Of a DNA stretch of 64,000 nucleotides, positions 35,771-44,142 are shown piece by piece (the stretch's first letter is position 1; each line of letters opens with the position of its first letter). The notes beneath the pieces were generated by a model, which was given only the letters and a program-made list of their open reading frames with translations, did no database searches and was not told the DNA's origin. The DNA lies in the NCBI RefSeq assembly GCF_029960785.1, contig NZ_JASBQE010000012.1, forward strand, positions 1 through 64,000, written 5' to 3'. The DNA comes from Polyangium sp. 15x6 (GTDB lineage Bacteria; Myxococcota_A; Polyangia; Polyangiales; Polyangiaceae). The translations under genes were made by a program, and so were the position numbers.

Positions 35771-37405
35771 TCATTTCTCGGGATCGGCGCCGTCTGGTTT
35801 CTTCATCTGTGCGCGAAGCTGCGCGATCGCCTCGCGTATCCTAGCATCGTTCGGTGAAAGCTCGGCGGCGCGCTCCATCTCGACCCGCGCGCTCGTCTCC
35901 AGACCGGCGGCCATGTAAGCCCGCGCCAGGGTGAGCCTGTACTCGCCGACACCAGGTGCCAGCTTCACCGCGCGCCGCGCGAAGTCGATGGCGCGCCGGT
36001 TGTTCTGGCCGGTCTTGAGCGTGCAAAACGCGACACGCTCGTGCGGCCGGGGGTCGTCTCCCCTCGTTTTGCAGACATTCGCGAAGCTCATGGCTGCCTC
36101 CGACCAGCGCCCCTGGCTGGCCTCGTACTCGGCCTGACGCAAGAAGCCCTCCGCGAGCTCCGCCGCCGCCTGCTGCTGGATCTCGATCGCCTTGCGCGCG
36201 AGGGCCTCGTCCTCGGGCGTGAGGGCCACCGCGAGCCGGTACGCGTTCGCGGCGGCCGCGAGATCCCTCCGCTCGAGCGCCACCTTCGCCGCGAGCACGT
36301 ACCGATCGAGCTGCAGACGCCGCGCCTCGTTCCGCGTCGCGTCGAAACGACGAAAGGGATCAGTCGCCGGCGAAGGAGGTGTCGTCGGCGGGGGAGACGC
36401 GCCCGCCACGTCGGGCGGCGTGCGCCGTATCGGGGTCGACGCGAGCTTCGCGCCCACGAGGCGCCCGGGCGACGTCGGCGGCCCGCTCCCCGGCACGTCC
36501 TCGGCCGCAGCGACGACCGCCGGGATGTCCATCGGATCGTGCTCGAGGAGCGCGGCCATCGTCCGGTTCCGCCGCGTCTGCTCGAGGTACGCGTCGTACT
36601 CCGCGCGGCGCTGCTTCGACGTGAGCACGTCGTGCGCGAGCGTGAGCCTGTCGAAGATCGCCTCGATCCGCTGCTTGTACGTGCCGAGCTTCTTCCGGAA
36701 GTACTTGTCGGGGTGAAACTCCGGCGCGAGCACCCAGTACGCGCTCTTGATCTGCTTCTTGTCCGCGTCGATGCTCACCCCGAGCAGCTCGTAGTGGTTG
36801 CGCTCGTCGAGCGCGTCGTAGAGCTCGAGGACCCGCTTCTTCTTCGCGTGATCGAGATCGACGGGCTCTTCGAGCTCTGGATCGACGATCCGCGGCTGCT
36901 CGACCGTGAGGTCGATCGCGCGACGCGTCGCGGGCGGCGCGTCGCCACCCGTGTCGGGGCCGCTGCGTCGCTCGGCCGAGAGCTCGATGCTGCGCCGGGT
37001 CGGCGGCGGCAGATCCGCGAGCGGCTCGAAGCTCCGGCGGCTCGCGGGCGGCGCGTCGACGGTCCCTTCGAACCTCCGCGACGACGGCCCCGCGCGGAAG
37101 CCTCCTTCGAACGTGCGGCTCGACGGGCCCTCGGTTCCCCGGGTCGACGCGGCTCCCGAGGACGGCGCCACGCTCGGGTGAGCGCGGCGGGACACGGGCG
37201 CCGTCGGCTCGTTGAAGTCGACGGCGCCGAGCACGAAGAGCCGATCCAGCGCGGTCGTCACCTCGGCCTGCGAGAGACCGGTGATGAGCGAGAGCTCACG
37301 CTCGCTCACCACGCCGTCGATGCGTGAGAGCAGGTAAGCCTCGTCGGGCCTGAGCGGCAGCGACTTGATGTCGCACCCGGGCACCGGCCTAGGAACACGC
37401 ATCAT
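35771..37405 (-). CDS. J-domain (DnaJ-like) protein with TPR-like C-terminus
   Basis: 544 residues. The N-terminal module LRPDEAYLLSRIDGVVSERELSLITGLS (about 15-70) resembles a small helical domain found in myxobacterial regulators. A Ser/Arg/Pro-rich linker leads to a J-domain (about 215-285) with HYELLGVSIDADKKQIKSAYW and the essential HPD motif in FHPDKYF. After another linker, the last 150 residues are TPR-like (ALERRDLAAAANAYRLAVALTPEDEAL; YRLTLARAYMAAGLETSARVEME). It probably stimulates the Hsp70 encoded 75 bp downstream. The start is uncertain: ATGs at 37405, 37402 and 37441 are possible and none has a strong ribosome-binding site. Confidence 0.83.
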   Translation of the reverse strand: MMRVPRPVPGCDIKSLPLRPDEAYLLSRIDGVVSERELSLITGLSQAEVTTALDRLFVLGAVDFNEPTAPVSRRAHPSVAPSSGAASTRGTEGPSSRTFEGGFRAGPSSRRFEGTVDAPPASRRSFEPLADLPPPTRRSIELSAERRSGPDTGGDAPPATRRAIDLTVEQPRIVDPELEEPVDLDHAKKKRVLELYDALDERNHYELLGVSIDADKKQIKSAYWVLAPEFHPDKYFRKKLGTYKQRIEAIFDRLTLAHDVLTSKQRRAEYDAYLEQTRRNRTMAALLEHDPMDIPAVVAAAEDVPGSGPPTSPGRLVGAKLASTPIRRTPPDVAGASPPPTTPPSPATDPFRRFDATRNEARRLQLDRYVLAAKVALERRDLAAAANAYRLAVALTPEDEALARKAIEIQQQAAAELAEGFLRQAEYEASQGRWSEAAMSFANVCKTRGDDPRPHERVAFCTLKTGQNNRRAIDFARRAVKLAPGVGEYRLTLARAYMAAGLETSARVEMERAAELSPNDARIREAIAQLRAQMKKPDGADPEK

Positions 37406-37446
37406 GGGAGAACCGGACGTAGCGGACGCGGAACCGTGCATGCAGT

Positions 37447-38421
37447 CTAGTGAGGATCGTGCGCGCGCCGCAACGCAGCCGGACGCCCGGGAGGCACGAA
37501 GCTCCCGAGCCACGCCTCCGGCCATGCCGCGACGCGTCGTTCGAGCTCGGCCGTGATTCTCGTCACGAGAACGTCCTCGGCGCAAGATTCCGGCCCAAGA
37601 TCGTCCAGGGAAACCCGGGAGATCAAGACGATCGGGTGCGACGAACCCGAGGTCGTCGGCGCGGACGCGGCAGGCGCACACGTGCCTACCACCACCGCGG
37701 ATCGACGCGCGAGCGCGATGCGCGCGGGCCCGATCGGGACGAGGACATCGGCGCCGAAGAGGCGTCGGGTGGTGGAGGGCACACGCGCGGGGATGTCGAC
37801 GAGAAATCCCACGGCGCGGCCTTCCGCGAGCTCGCGCGCGATGGAGAGCGCGACGCCGCGCCGACCTCGGTAGAGCGAACGAACGCCGCGCGGACGACGC
37901 AGCCGCTCGTAGAGCTCGGTGAAGCGCGGGTCGTAGCTCTCGCGCGCGACGGTGGCCACGGGAAAACCCTCCTCGACGAGGAGCGCGGCCATGCGCTCCC
38001 AGGGCCCGAGGTGCGCTGCGACGAACACCACGCCGCGCCCCTCGGCGAGCGCCTCCGCGAACACGCGGCGCGACGTCGGATCGAGCGAGAGCCGCGCGCC
38101 CGCGCGCTCGCCCGGTCGCAGGAGATCGAGCGTGTCCGCGAGCATCTCCGCGACCGTCGTGAAGACACTTTGAGCACGAACCTTCGAGCTCCCGAGCCCG
38201 ACTTCGAGCCTCGTCGCGACGACGCGACGCGTGCGCGGGAGGACGGCGTGCGCGACGAACCCGAGGGCGCGACAAACCGCGCGGAGGACACGCCGCGGCA
38301 GGAACAACGCGAAGGCGAGCAGCGCCCGCACGAGCACGTACACGACGTCGTTCTTCAGCCGTTGCCGCGGGGTCCACGTCCCCCCCTCGCGGACGTCGGC
38401 GACGGGCTCCTCGCTCGCCAC
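37447..38421 (-). CDS. LpxL/HtrB-like lipid A acyltransferase
   Basis: 324 residues. An N-terminal hydrophobic region (VVYVLVRALLAFALFL) anchors it to the inner membrane. The acyltransferase HxxxxE motif is AHLGPWE, followed by TVARESYDPRF and FLVDIPARVP, matching the late acyltransferase family that acylates lipid A or related lipids. The gene follows a small lipoprotein gene by 8 bp in the ECF-sigma run, which suggests envelope-stress control. The acyl donor and acceptor cannot be told. The C-terminal tail is Arg/Pro-rich. Confidence 0.85.
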   Translation of the reverse strand: MASEEPVADVREGGTWTPRQRLKNDVVYVLVRALLAFALFLPRRVLRAVCRALGFVAHAVLPRTRRVVATRLEVGLGSSKVRAQSVFTTVAEMLADTLDLLRPGERAGARLSLDPTSRRVFAEALAEGRGVVFVAAHLGPWERMAALLVEEGFPVATVARESYDPRFTELYERLRRPRGVRSLYRGRRGVALSIARELAEGRAVGFLVDIPARVPSTTRRLFGADVLVPIGPARIALARRSAVVVGTCAPAASAPTTSGSSHPIVLISRVSLDDLGPESCAEDVLVTRITAELERRVAAWPEAWLGSFVPPGRPAALRRAHDPH

Positions 38422-38429
38422 GCGCGTGC

Positions 38430-39014
38430 TCAGCGCGGGCCGGCGTCGCCGAGCGCCGAGGAGATCACCTGGTCCTGGATCCGCACGGCCTCGTCGAACG
38501 CATCCATCGCGGACTTGCGCGCGCGCTCGCGCCCTTCGCCCTCGGGCATCGACTTCGCGCGCCGCTCCTCGACGAGCCCACGCACCTCGAAGAGATGACC
38601 GCGGAAGTACGTCGTCTCCTTCGCCAGCAAAAGCCCCGCATCGACGTCACGCAGCGCCGCGTCGAACTCGCTCTGCGCGCTGCGCAGATCGGCGAGCCGC
38701 GCGTACGTGTCGGACAGGACCTCGCTCGCCTCGGGCAGCGGCGTCGCGCCGCCGGGACGCGCGCCGCTCGTGAGCGATTCGAGCGAGGCGATCGCGGCCG
38801 CCACGTCGCCCGAGGCCTCCGCGAGATCGGCTTTGTGGTGTGCGGCGCGCGCCTTCGACAGGAACGCGAGCAGCACCGAGTCGACGACCGGCGCGGCACC
38901 GGGCTCGCACGCCGAAGGCTGCGTCGCCGCGGAACGCGCGCAGCTCACGCCGAGCGTGCCCATCACCGCGAGCCCGATCGCCACGATCGCCATCTTCACC
39001 GAGCGGCGCGTCAT
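38430..39014 (-). CDS. Putative lipoprotein, helical
   Basis: 194 residues from the ATG at 39014, which overlaps the anti-sigma-like gene stop (ATGA). The signal and lipobox GTLGVSC are followed by an Ala/Glu-rich helical body (LLAFLSKARAAHHKADLAEA; TYARLADLRSAQSEFDAAL), possibly two TPR-like hairpins. No family is recognised. The position immediately after the sigma/anti-sigma pair suggests a role in the same envelope response. Confidence 0.75.
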   Translation of the reverse strand: MTRRSVKMAIVAIGLAVMGTLGVSCARSAATQPSACEPGAAPVVDSVLLAFLSKARAAHHKADLAEASGDVAAAIASLESLTSGARPGGATPLPEASEVLSDTYARLADLRSAQSEFDAALRDVDAGLLLAKETTYFRGHLFEVRGLVEERRAKSMPEGEGRERARKSAMDAFDEAVRIQDQVISSALGDAGPR

Positions 39015-39721
39015 CGCACACCCCACAAGGCGAAGCGGTTCTGACGGAGCTCCGTGGCGCGCGCGCTCGCGATGCGATCGACGCGCGCCGACGCACCGCC
39101 CACGCGCGGGAACGGCGTGTCGAAGAGCTCGCCTGCCGAGCGCGATCGCTGAAGCTCCGGCGCCTCCGCGACCGTGCTCTCCGCCGAAGGACGCAGCGTG
39201 ATCACGAAGCCCGCTGCCGCCGCGGCCGCCATGACGACCGCCGCCGTGACGACCGACAGCACGCGCCCCTTGCGCGGCTGCGCCGACGTTCGTCCGAGCG
39301 CGCGCGCGATGAGCGCCTCGTTGCGGAGCGGCTCGATCGAGCGCGGCCTGTGCGCCGCGACGAGCGCCTCGGCCAGCTCCGCGAGCGGCACCCTCCGCTC
39401 CTCGCCGCGAGGCGCGTCGAGCGCGTCACGCAGCCTCGCGGCCCCCGCGCGCTCGGAAGCCGTCGCCGGCTCGTCCTCGTCCTCGGCGCGCGCCTCGCTC
39501 TTGCCGAGCGCTCGCTCGATCAACGCATCGTTCAGCGCATCATCGAGCGACGCCGGCGCGCTCGCCGATCGCAGCACCACGGCGAGCGGGTGCTCTCCCT
39601 TCTCGAGCGATACGCGGAGCGCCTCGGCCTCCGCGAGCTCCTCGGGCGACGGCGGCGGCTCGTCCTCGAACGTCGCGCGCTCGTCGGGATGAACCAACCT
39701 GAGCTTGTGCTCCCTTTTCAT
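39011..39721 (-). CDS. Putative anti-sigma factor, single-pass membrane protein
   Basis: 236 residues: an acidic N-terminal half (VHPDERATFEDEPPPSPEELAEAE), a central region with two repeats related to each other (NDALIERALGKSE and NEALIARALGRTS), one membrane segment (VLSVVTAAVVMAAAAAAGFVI, about 155-176), and a short extracytoplasmic end. It lacks the zinc HxxxCxxC of ZAS anti-sigma factors. The call rests on position: its ATG overlaps the ECF sigma stop (ATGA) and its topology is right. A direct test of sigma binding is needed for certainty; it could also be a co-regulator. Confidence 0.62.
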   Translation of the reverse strand: MKREHKLRLVHPDERATFEDEPPPSPEELAEAEALRVSLEKGEHPLAVVLRSASAPASLDDALNDALIERALGKSEARAEDEDEPATASERAGAARLRDALDAPRGEERRVPLAELAEALVAAHRPRSIEPLRNEALIARALGRTSAQPRKGRVLSVVTAAVVMAAAAAAGFVITLRPSAESTVAEAPELQRSRSAGELFDTPFPRVGGASARVDRIASARATELRQNRFALWGVR

Positions 39722-40362
39722 CGCGGAGCCTCCCTCGACGCGAGCTTGCCCTCGGCCACGCGAGGCACGTCGATCGCCTTCTTCAGCGCCGCGAGCGCGC
39801 GGTGCAGCACCACGTCGAACGTCGAGACCGTCACGCCGAGCGCGCTCGCCACCTCTTCGCGGGATCGCTCCTCGAGCACGCGCAGCCGGATCGCCTCCGC
39901 GTAGCGCGGATGGATCGATCGCAGCGCGGACTCTACCCGCGCGCGAGCCTCGGCGAGGTCGCGCTTCTCGCAGAGCTCCGCCTCCCCGTTCGCCGAAGGA
40001 TCGGCGTCGGCCGCGTCGATCTCGCGCTGCAGATCGTCGGGCTCGTACAGCGTCTCGCGCTTGCGCGATCGCAGGATGTCGTACGCGATCCGCAAGCCCA
40101 CGACGCGCAGCCACGGGTAGATGCCCGCGTCTTGCCACTGGAACTGATGAAACCGCTCGACGACGCGCGCGTACGTCTCGGCGAGCGCGTCCTGCGCGAG
40201 TGCCTCGCGCCCGAGGCGCGGCAAGAGCACCGAGCGGTAGAGGATCGGCCCGTAGCGACGCAGGAGCTGCCCGAGCGCCGCGCGATCCCCGGCCCTCGCG
40301 CGCTCGCAGAGCTCGCGCTCTGCTTCGAGATCCGTACGCGCAACGGCCACGGACGCCACCAT
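39718..40362 (-). CDS. ECF-type RNA polymerase sigma factor
   Basis: 214 residues. Region 2 runs from ERARAGDRAALGQLLRRYGP through DALAETYARVVERFHQFQW and WLRVVGLRIAYDILRSRKR. Region 4 is ALRSIHPRYAEAIRLRVLEERSREEVASALGVTVSTFDVVLHRAL, with the helix-turn-helix intact. Regions 1.2 and 3 are absent, as in ECF factors. The start at 40362 is chosen for its AGG site; an in-frame ATG at 40446 preceded by AGGA gives 28 more residues. It is the first gene of a unit with the anti-sigma-like gene, lipoprotein and acyltransferase. The 282-bp gap to the divergent rhomboid gene probably holds its promoter, which I could not pin down. Confidence 0.88.
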   Translation of the reverse strand: MVASVAVARTDLEAERELCERARAGDRAALGQLLRRYGPILYRSVLLPRLGREALAQDALAETYARVVERFHQFQWQDAGIYPWLRVVGLRIAYDILRSRKRETLYEPDDLQREIDAADADPSANGEAELCEKRDLAEARARVESALRSIHPRYAEAIRLRVLEERSREEVASALGVTVSTFDVVLHRALAALKKAIDVPRVAEGKLASREAPR

Positions 40363-40644
40363 ACCTGGACTCGGCCTCGGCCGCACAGCCTGGACCGGCG
40401 ACGGCTTCGCACGACCGAGCCCGACCGCGAGCAAGAGCGCCGCCATCGGATCCTGGGCGGGCGGCGCGAGCGGACGGAACGCGAGAGCTAACGCTTGCAC
40501 GCCCGGAGAACGGCCTTTGCCGCTCGACCTTACGGGCGATCGCCACCACATTGAGCCCCGGCGCGCGGTCACGCGCTCCATCGTCCGGCCTCGAACGGAT
40601 TTTCTCGCCGGAGAAGCCGGAATTTCCACCAAGGGAGCGTCGAC

Positions 40645-41607
40645 TTGGCAGAAGAAGCTCACTCCTCGCGGACGAAGGCGGTGCCCTGCGCGCGCTGCGG
40701 CGCGCTGAACGGTGCGGGCTTCGATCGCTGCGTGCGCTGCGGGCATGCGCTCTCCACCGTCGCTCGCTCGATCGATCGCCTCGGCGCGCGCCTCGACCCG
40801 GAAGCCTTGTTCGCCTCGAAGCTCGTGATTGCACTCACGATCCTGGTCTTCGCGGCGCAAATCTACGTCGCCCTCCGCGCCGGGGGCTCCGAGGACGGGC
40901 TCTCGGCGCTGCTTCGCCCGGCGCCGATCGACACCCTCCGGTTCGGGGCGCTCCACGTGCTGCTCGTCTTCGCGGAGCCGTGGCGGCTCGTGTCCGCGAT
41001 CTTCGTGCATTTCGGCGCGCTGCACCTGATCGGCAACATGTTCGTGCTCTCGTGGCTCGTCCGGATCGCCGAGCCCGCCGTGGGGCCGGCGCGCTTGCTC
41101 CTCACCTACGTCGTGACGGGCGTCTTCGGGTTCGTCGCCTCGATGGCTTACACGCTGTTCTTCGATCCCTCGGGTGGGGGGCTCACGGCGGGCGCGAGCG
41201 GGGCCGTCTTCGGCGTCATGGGGCTCGTGCTCGGGATGCTGTACCGGCAGCGAAACCCACAGTGGAAACGGTTCGCCCTGCAAGCCGTGCTGCTCAACGT
41301 CGTGTTCGGCTTCGCCGTCAACCAGGCCAACGTCGGCGTGGTCATCAACAATATCGCCCACCTGGGCGGCCTCGCCGCCGGCATCCTCTTCGGCGTGATT
41401 TTTGCCAGGCCCGTGCACATTTCCAGTCGGGACGGCAAATCGGACCTCGGGATGAACGTCGCCGCGGTGCTCGGCCTGCTCACGTGCGTGGCTTCGCTCG
41501 TCCTGGCGCAGCTCTCGCCGACGTGGCGCGAGCTCGATCAGGGCCGGCAGCGTTCGTCCTGGCGTGGGGCGGAAACCGGGCAGGTCGATTTCCAGACGAA
41601 GCGGTGA
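40645..41607 (+). CDS. Rhomboid intramembrane serine protease with N-terminal zinc ribbon
   Basis: 320 residues from a TTG at 40645 with AAGGGAG 7 bp upstream. The N-terminal zinc ribbon has C15, C18, C29 and C32 (CARCGALNGAGFDRCVRCGH). Six or seven membrane segments follow. The catalytic Ser185 is in GASGAVFG, His239 is in NNIAHLGG, and the oxyanion-region HLIGN has N131. It cleaves membrane-spanning substrates; none can be named. The cytosolic zinc ribbon could recruit substrates or regulate. A PA14 lipoprotein gene follows on the same strand. Confidence 0.92.
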   Translation: MAEEAHSSRTKAVPCARCGALNGAGFDRCVRCGHALSTVARSIDRLGARLDPEALFASKLVIALTILVFAAQIYVALRAGGSEDGLSALLRPAPIDTLRFGALHVLLVFAEPWRLVSAIFVHFGALHLIGNMFVLSWLVRIAEPAVGPARLLLTYVVTGVFGFVASMAYTLFFDPSGGGLTAGASGAVFGVMGLVLGMLYRQRNPQWKRFALQAVLLNVVFGFAVNQANVGVVINNIAHLGGLAAGILFGVIFARPVHISSRDGKSDLGMNVAAVLGLLTCVASLVLAQLSPTWRELDQGRQRSSWRGAETGQVDFQTKR

Positions 41608-41666
41608 TTGCAAAATCGTCTCCGACCGTCTACCGCCTCGTATCGATTTCTTCCCCAGGAGACGCC

Positions 41667-42371
41667 ATGTCGCACAGCTCGCTTCGGCTCGCCCTTCTCG
41701 CCTCCGCGGTCGCCCTTGGCGGCTGCACGGTCTACGTCAACAACCGTCCCCCGTCGAACCAGCAGCAGCAGCAAGCGCAGCCGACGCGGCAACCGTCCCG
41801 CGGCATCCGCCGCCCGACGAACGCGCAGCGGCCCACCACCACGACGCCGACGCAGACGGGGACCACCAAGCCCGTCGTCGAACCGCCGCGCATCAACGGC
41901 CGCATCGCCTTCGGCAACGGCTCGCTCGGCGCCTTCAAGGGCTACGCGTACGTGATCCCCGACACGACGACGAAGATGCCGGACCTCTCCAAGATGGTCC
42001 CCTTCGCGACGCTGCTCACCGACAGCTTCATCGTCGGGCGCCAGGAGTTCTCGGGCGGCTTCCCCGGCGTCCTCGCCCAGGAAGAGTGGTTCGCCATCCG
42101 CTACGAGGGCGCCTTCGACGTGCAGCGCGAATCCGGCTACACGTTCAAGCTCCTCTCCGACGACGGCGCCATCCTCTACATCGACGGCGAGAAGCTCATC
42201 GACAACGACGGCGTGCACATGCCCCAGGAGGCCCAGGGCACGAAGCTCCTGAAGCCCGGCCGTCACCAGCTCCGCCTCGATTACTTCCAGGGCAAGAAGG
42301 GTACGGTCGCCCTCACGCTCTCGATGGGCGAAGGCGACGCCGCACCGCGTCCTCTCGTGGGCGTTCGCTAG
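41667..42371 (+). CDS. PA14-domain lipoprotein
   Basis: 234 residues from an ATG with AGGAGA 6 bp upstream. The signal and lipobox are ALGGC. A Gln/Pro/Thr-rich linker (about 30-75) leads to a PA14-like beta-barrel (about 80-230): FAIRYEGAFDVQRESGYTFKL, SDDGAILYIDGEKLIDND and PGRHQLRLDYFQGKKGTVALTL. The SDDG-LYIDG signature is that of PA14 carbohydrate-binding modules, in which Asp residues hold calcium. It is probably an outer-membrane or surface glycan binder. Confidence 0.85.
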   Translation: MSHSSLRLALLASAVALGGCTVYVNNRPPSNQQQQQAQPTRQPSRGIRRPTNAQRPTTTTPTQTGTTKPVVEPPRINGRIAFGNGSLGAFKGYAYVIPDTTTKMPDLSKMVPFATLLTDSFIVGRQEFSGGFPGVLAQEEWFAIRYEGAFDVQRESGYTFKLLSDDGAILYIDGEKLIDNDGVHMPQEAQGTKLLKPGRHQLRLDYFQGKKGTVALTLSMGEGDAAPRPLVGVR

Positions 42372-42503
42372 CTCTCGCGCGCTCGCCTCTCCCCGCGATC
42401 CCTACGCTCTCCGCCCTTCGTTCGTCCCGACCCCTCGCAAGCGCCTCGATCCTGCGGCTTATTCGACGCGGCGGGTGGCCATGATGCTATCGTCGCCTCG
42501 CGT

Positions 42504-43988
42504 ATGGCGTCGGTGAACCCGCTCTCGCGGGAGCTCGTCTTCAAGATCGTCTATTACGGCCCGGGGCTCGGCGGGAAGACGACCACGCTCGAGTACATCC
42601 ACGCGACGGCCAAGCCCGAGCACCGCGGCAAGCTCGTCTCGCTCGCGACGCCCGTCGACCGCACGCTCTACTTCGACTTCCTGCCGATGCGCCTGCCGCC
42701 GATCCGCGGCATGAACGTGCGGCTGCAACTCTTCACCGTCCCCGGCCAGGTCTACTTCAACGCGACCCGCAAGCTCGTGCTCACGGGCTCCGACGGCATC
42801 GTGTTCGTGAGCGACTCGCAAATCGCGCGCGCCGACGCGAACCTCGAGAGCTTCGACAACCTGCGCGACAACCTCGCCGATCAAGGCCGGAACGTCGCGG
42901 ACATGCCCATCGTCTTCCAGCACAACAAGCGCGACCTGCCCGACGTGCTCCCGATGGAGGAGCTCGACCGGATGCTGAACCGCTTCCGCGCGCCGTCCCT
43001 GCCCGCGTCGGCGAAGACGGGCATGGGCGTGTACGAGACGCTGGAGCGAATCACGCAGGTCGTGCTCGCGTCGTTCGAGTCGCAGATCCCCGAGTCGGTG
43101 CGCGCCGCGGCCGCGGAGGCCTACGATCCGGCCGAGGAAGGGCTCGCCGCGGCGCTGCGTGATGCCTCGCGCAGCGATCGTCCGCCCGTGAGCGCCGCGA
43201 TGGTCAACCGCGTCGCCCCGAGCCGCGCCTGGGGAAGCGTGCCGCCCGACACGGGCATCGAGGAGCCCGAGGAGCTGAAGAGCCCCGCGATGCGCCCGCC
43301 TCCCCTGCCCGTCACGAGCTTCCCCGAGGCGCAGGAAGAGCCGGCGCCGTCGAGCGCGCAGCTCGCGATCGCGCCACCCGCCGAGGCGCCGATCCTGCCG
43401 AAGACCGAGTCCGTGCGGCCCCCGCCGCCGCCGTCCGTGCATCCGCCGCCGACGGCGGGTCGGCCCCGCGCGCCCGAGTCGGTGCGCAGTCGGACGCGAG
43501 GCTCGGTCTTCCCGCCGCCGAAGCCGTTCGCGCCGCTCGTCCCGCAAGCACCACAGGCACCGACTTCAGCGCCGGGTTCGAACAACGCGGGCGTGAACTT
43601 CGGATCGAAGGCCGAAGCAGGCGTGCACGCCGAGGCGTCACGAGGCGTGGGACTGTCGTTCGCGGAGCTCTGGTCCGACGGCGATCACGCGCTCGTCCAC
43701 AACGTCGAGGCAGCGATCGCGAACGGCCGCTACGCCGAGGCGATCGAGCAGTGTGATGGGCTCGTGGCACGCCAGCTCGCGAGCGCCGCGAGCTTGTTCG
43801 GCGCCTCGGATGCGCCGCGGGATCCTTCCACCGTGCCGCTCATGCTCGGGCTCGATGGACGCCGCTACCTCTCCTTCCGCTCGACCGTGCGCGCGGCGCG
43901 CGGGGGCGTGAAGATGACCGCGCGCGACGCGCTCGCGGCCTACGCGTTCGCGATCGACACGCGGCTCGCGCGCAGCTCGATCCGCTGA
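42504..43988 (+). CDS. MglA-family small GTPase with long C-terminal extension
   Basis: 494 residues. The GTPase domain (1-195) is MglA-like: Walker A YGPGLGGKTT (18-27), switch region RTLYFDFLP, TVPGQ (78-82) and NKRDL (141-145). MglA is normally about 195 residues and controls polarity and motility in myxobacteria. Here a Pro/Ser-rich linker of about 190 residues and a C-terminal domain of about 110 residues (FAELWSDGDHALVHNVEAAI; YLSFRSTVRAARGG) are added. No mglB-type Roadblock gene is adjacent. There is no ribosome-binding site; TATCGT lies 10 bp before the ATG, so the message may be leaderless. Confidence 0.88.
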   Translation: MASVNPLSRELVFKIVYYGPGLGGKTTTLEYIHATAKPEHRGKLVSLATPVDRTLYFDFLPMRLPPIRGMNVRLQLFTVPGQVYFNATRKLVLTGSDGIVFVSDSQIARADANLESFDNLRDNLADQGRNVADMPIVFQHNKRDLPDVLPMEELDRMLNRFRAPSLPASAKTGMGVYETLERITQVVLASFESQIPESVRAAAAEAYDPAEEGLAAALRDASRSDRPPVSAAMVNRVAPSRAWGSVPPDTGIEEPEELKSPAMRPPPLPVTSFPEAQEEPAPSSAQLAIAPPAEAPILPKTESVRPPPPPSVHPPPTAGRPRAPESVRSRTRGSVFPPPKPFAPLVPQAPQAPTSAPGSNNAGVNFGSKAEAGVHAEASRGVGLSFAELWSDGDHALVHNVEAAIANGRYAEAIEQCDGLVARQLASAASLFGASDAPRDPSTVPLMLGLDGRRYLSFRSTVRAARGGVKMTARDALAAYAFAIDTRLARSSIR

Positions 43989-44019
43989 GCGGGCCTTCCA
44001 CAAGCCATCCACTCTTCTT

Positions 44020-44120
44020 GCATCGACCGCACCGCGGTCGATGCACCAGCGGTCCAGGGCTTGCCCTGGTCCGGGTCGAGGGGCGGACAGCCCCTCGTCG
44101 GGTCCGGGGTGAAACCCCGG
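44020..44120 (+). repeat. Multi-hairpin dispersed element, copy 4
   Basis: Hairpin 1 is 44020-44044 (11-bp stem GCATCGACCGC, ACC loop). Hairpin 2 is 44054-44069 (CCAGGG-CTTG-CCCTGG). Hairpin 3 is 44077-44097 (8-bp stem, GGACA loop). Hairpin 4 is 44104-44120 (CCGGGG/CCCCGG with TGAAA). The upstream part with the GGCAGC palindrome and GGTCTTG linker is missing. It sits between convergent gene ends, the MglA-like gene and rodA. Confidence 0.8.
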
Positions 44121-44142
44121 CGCCACGCTCCCGATCACCCTC

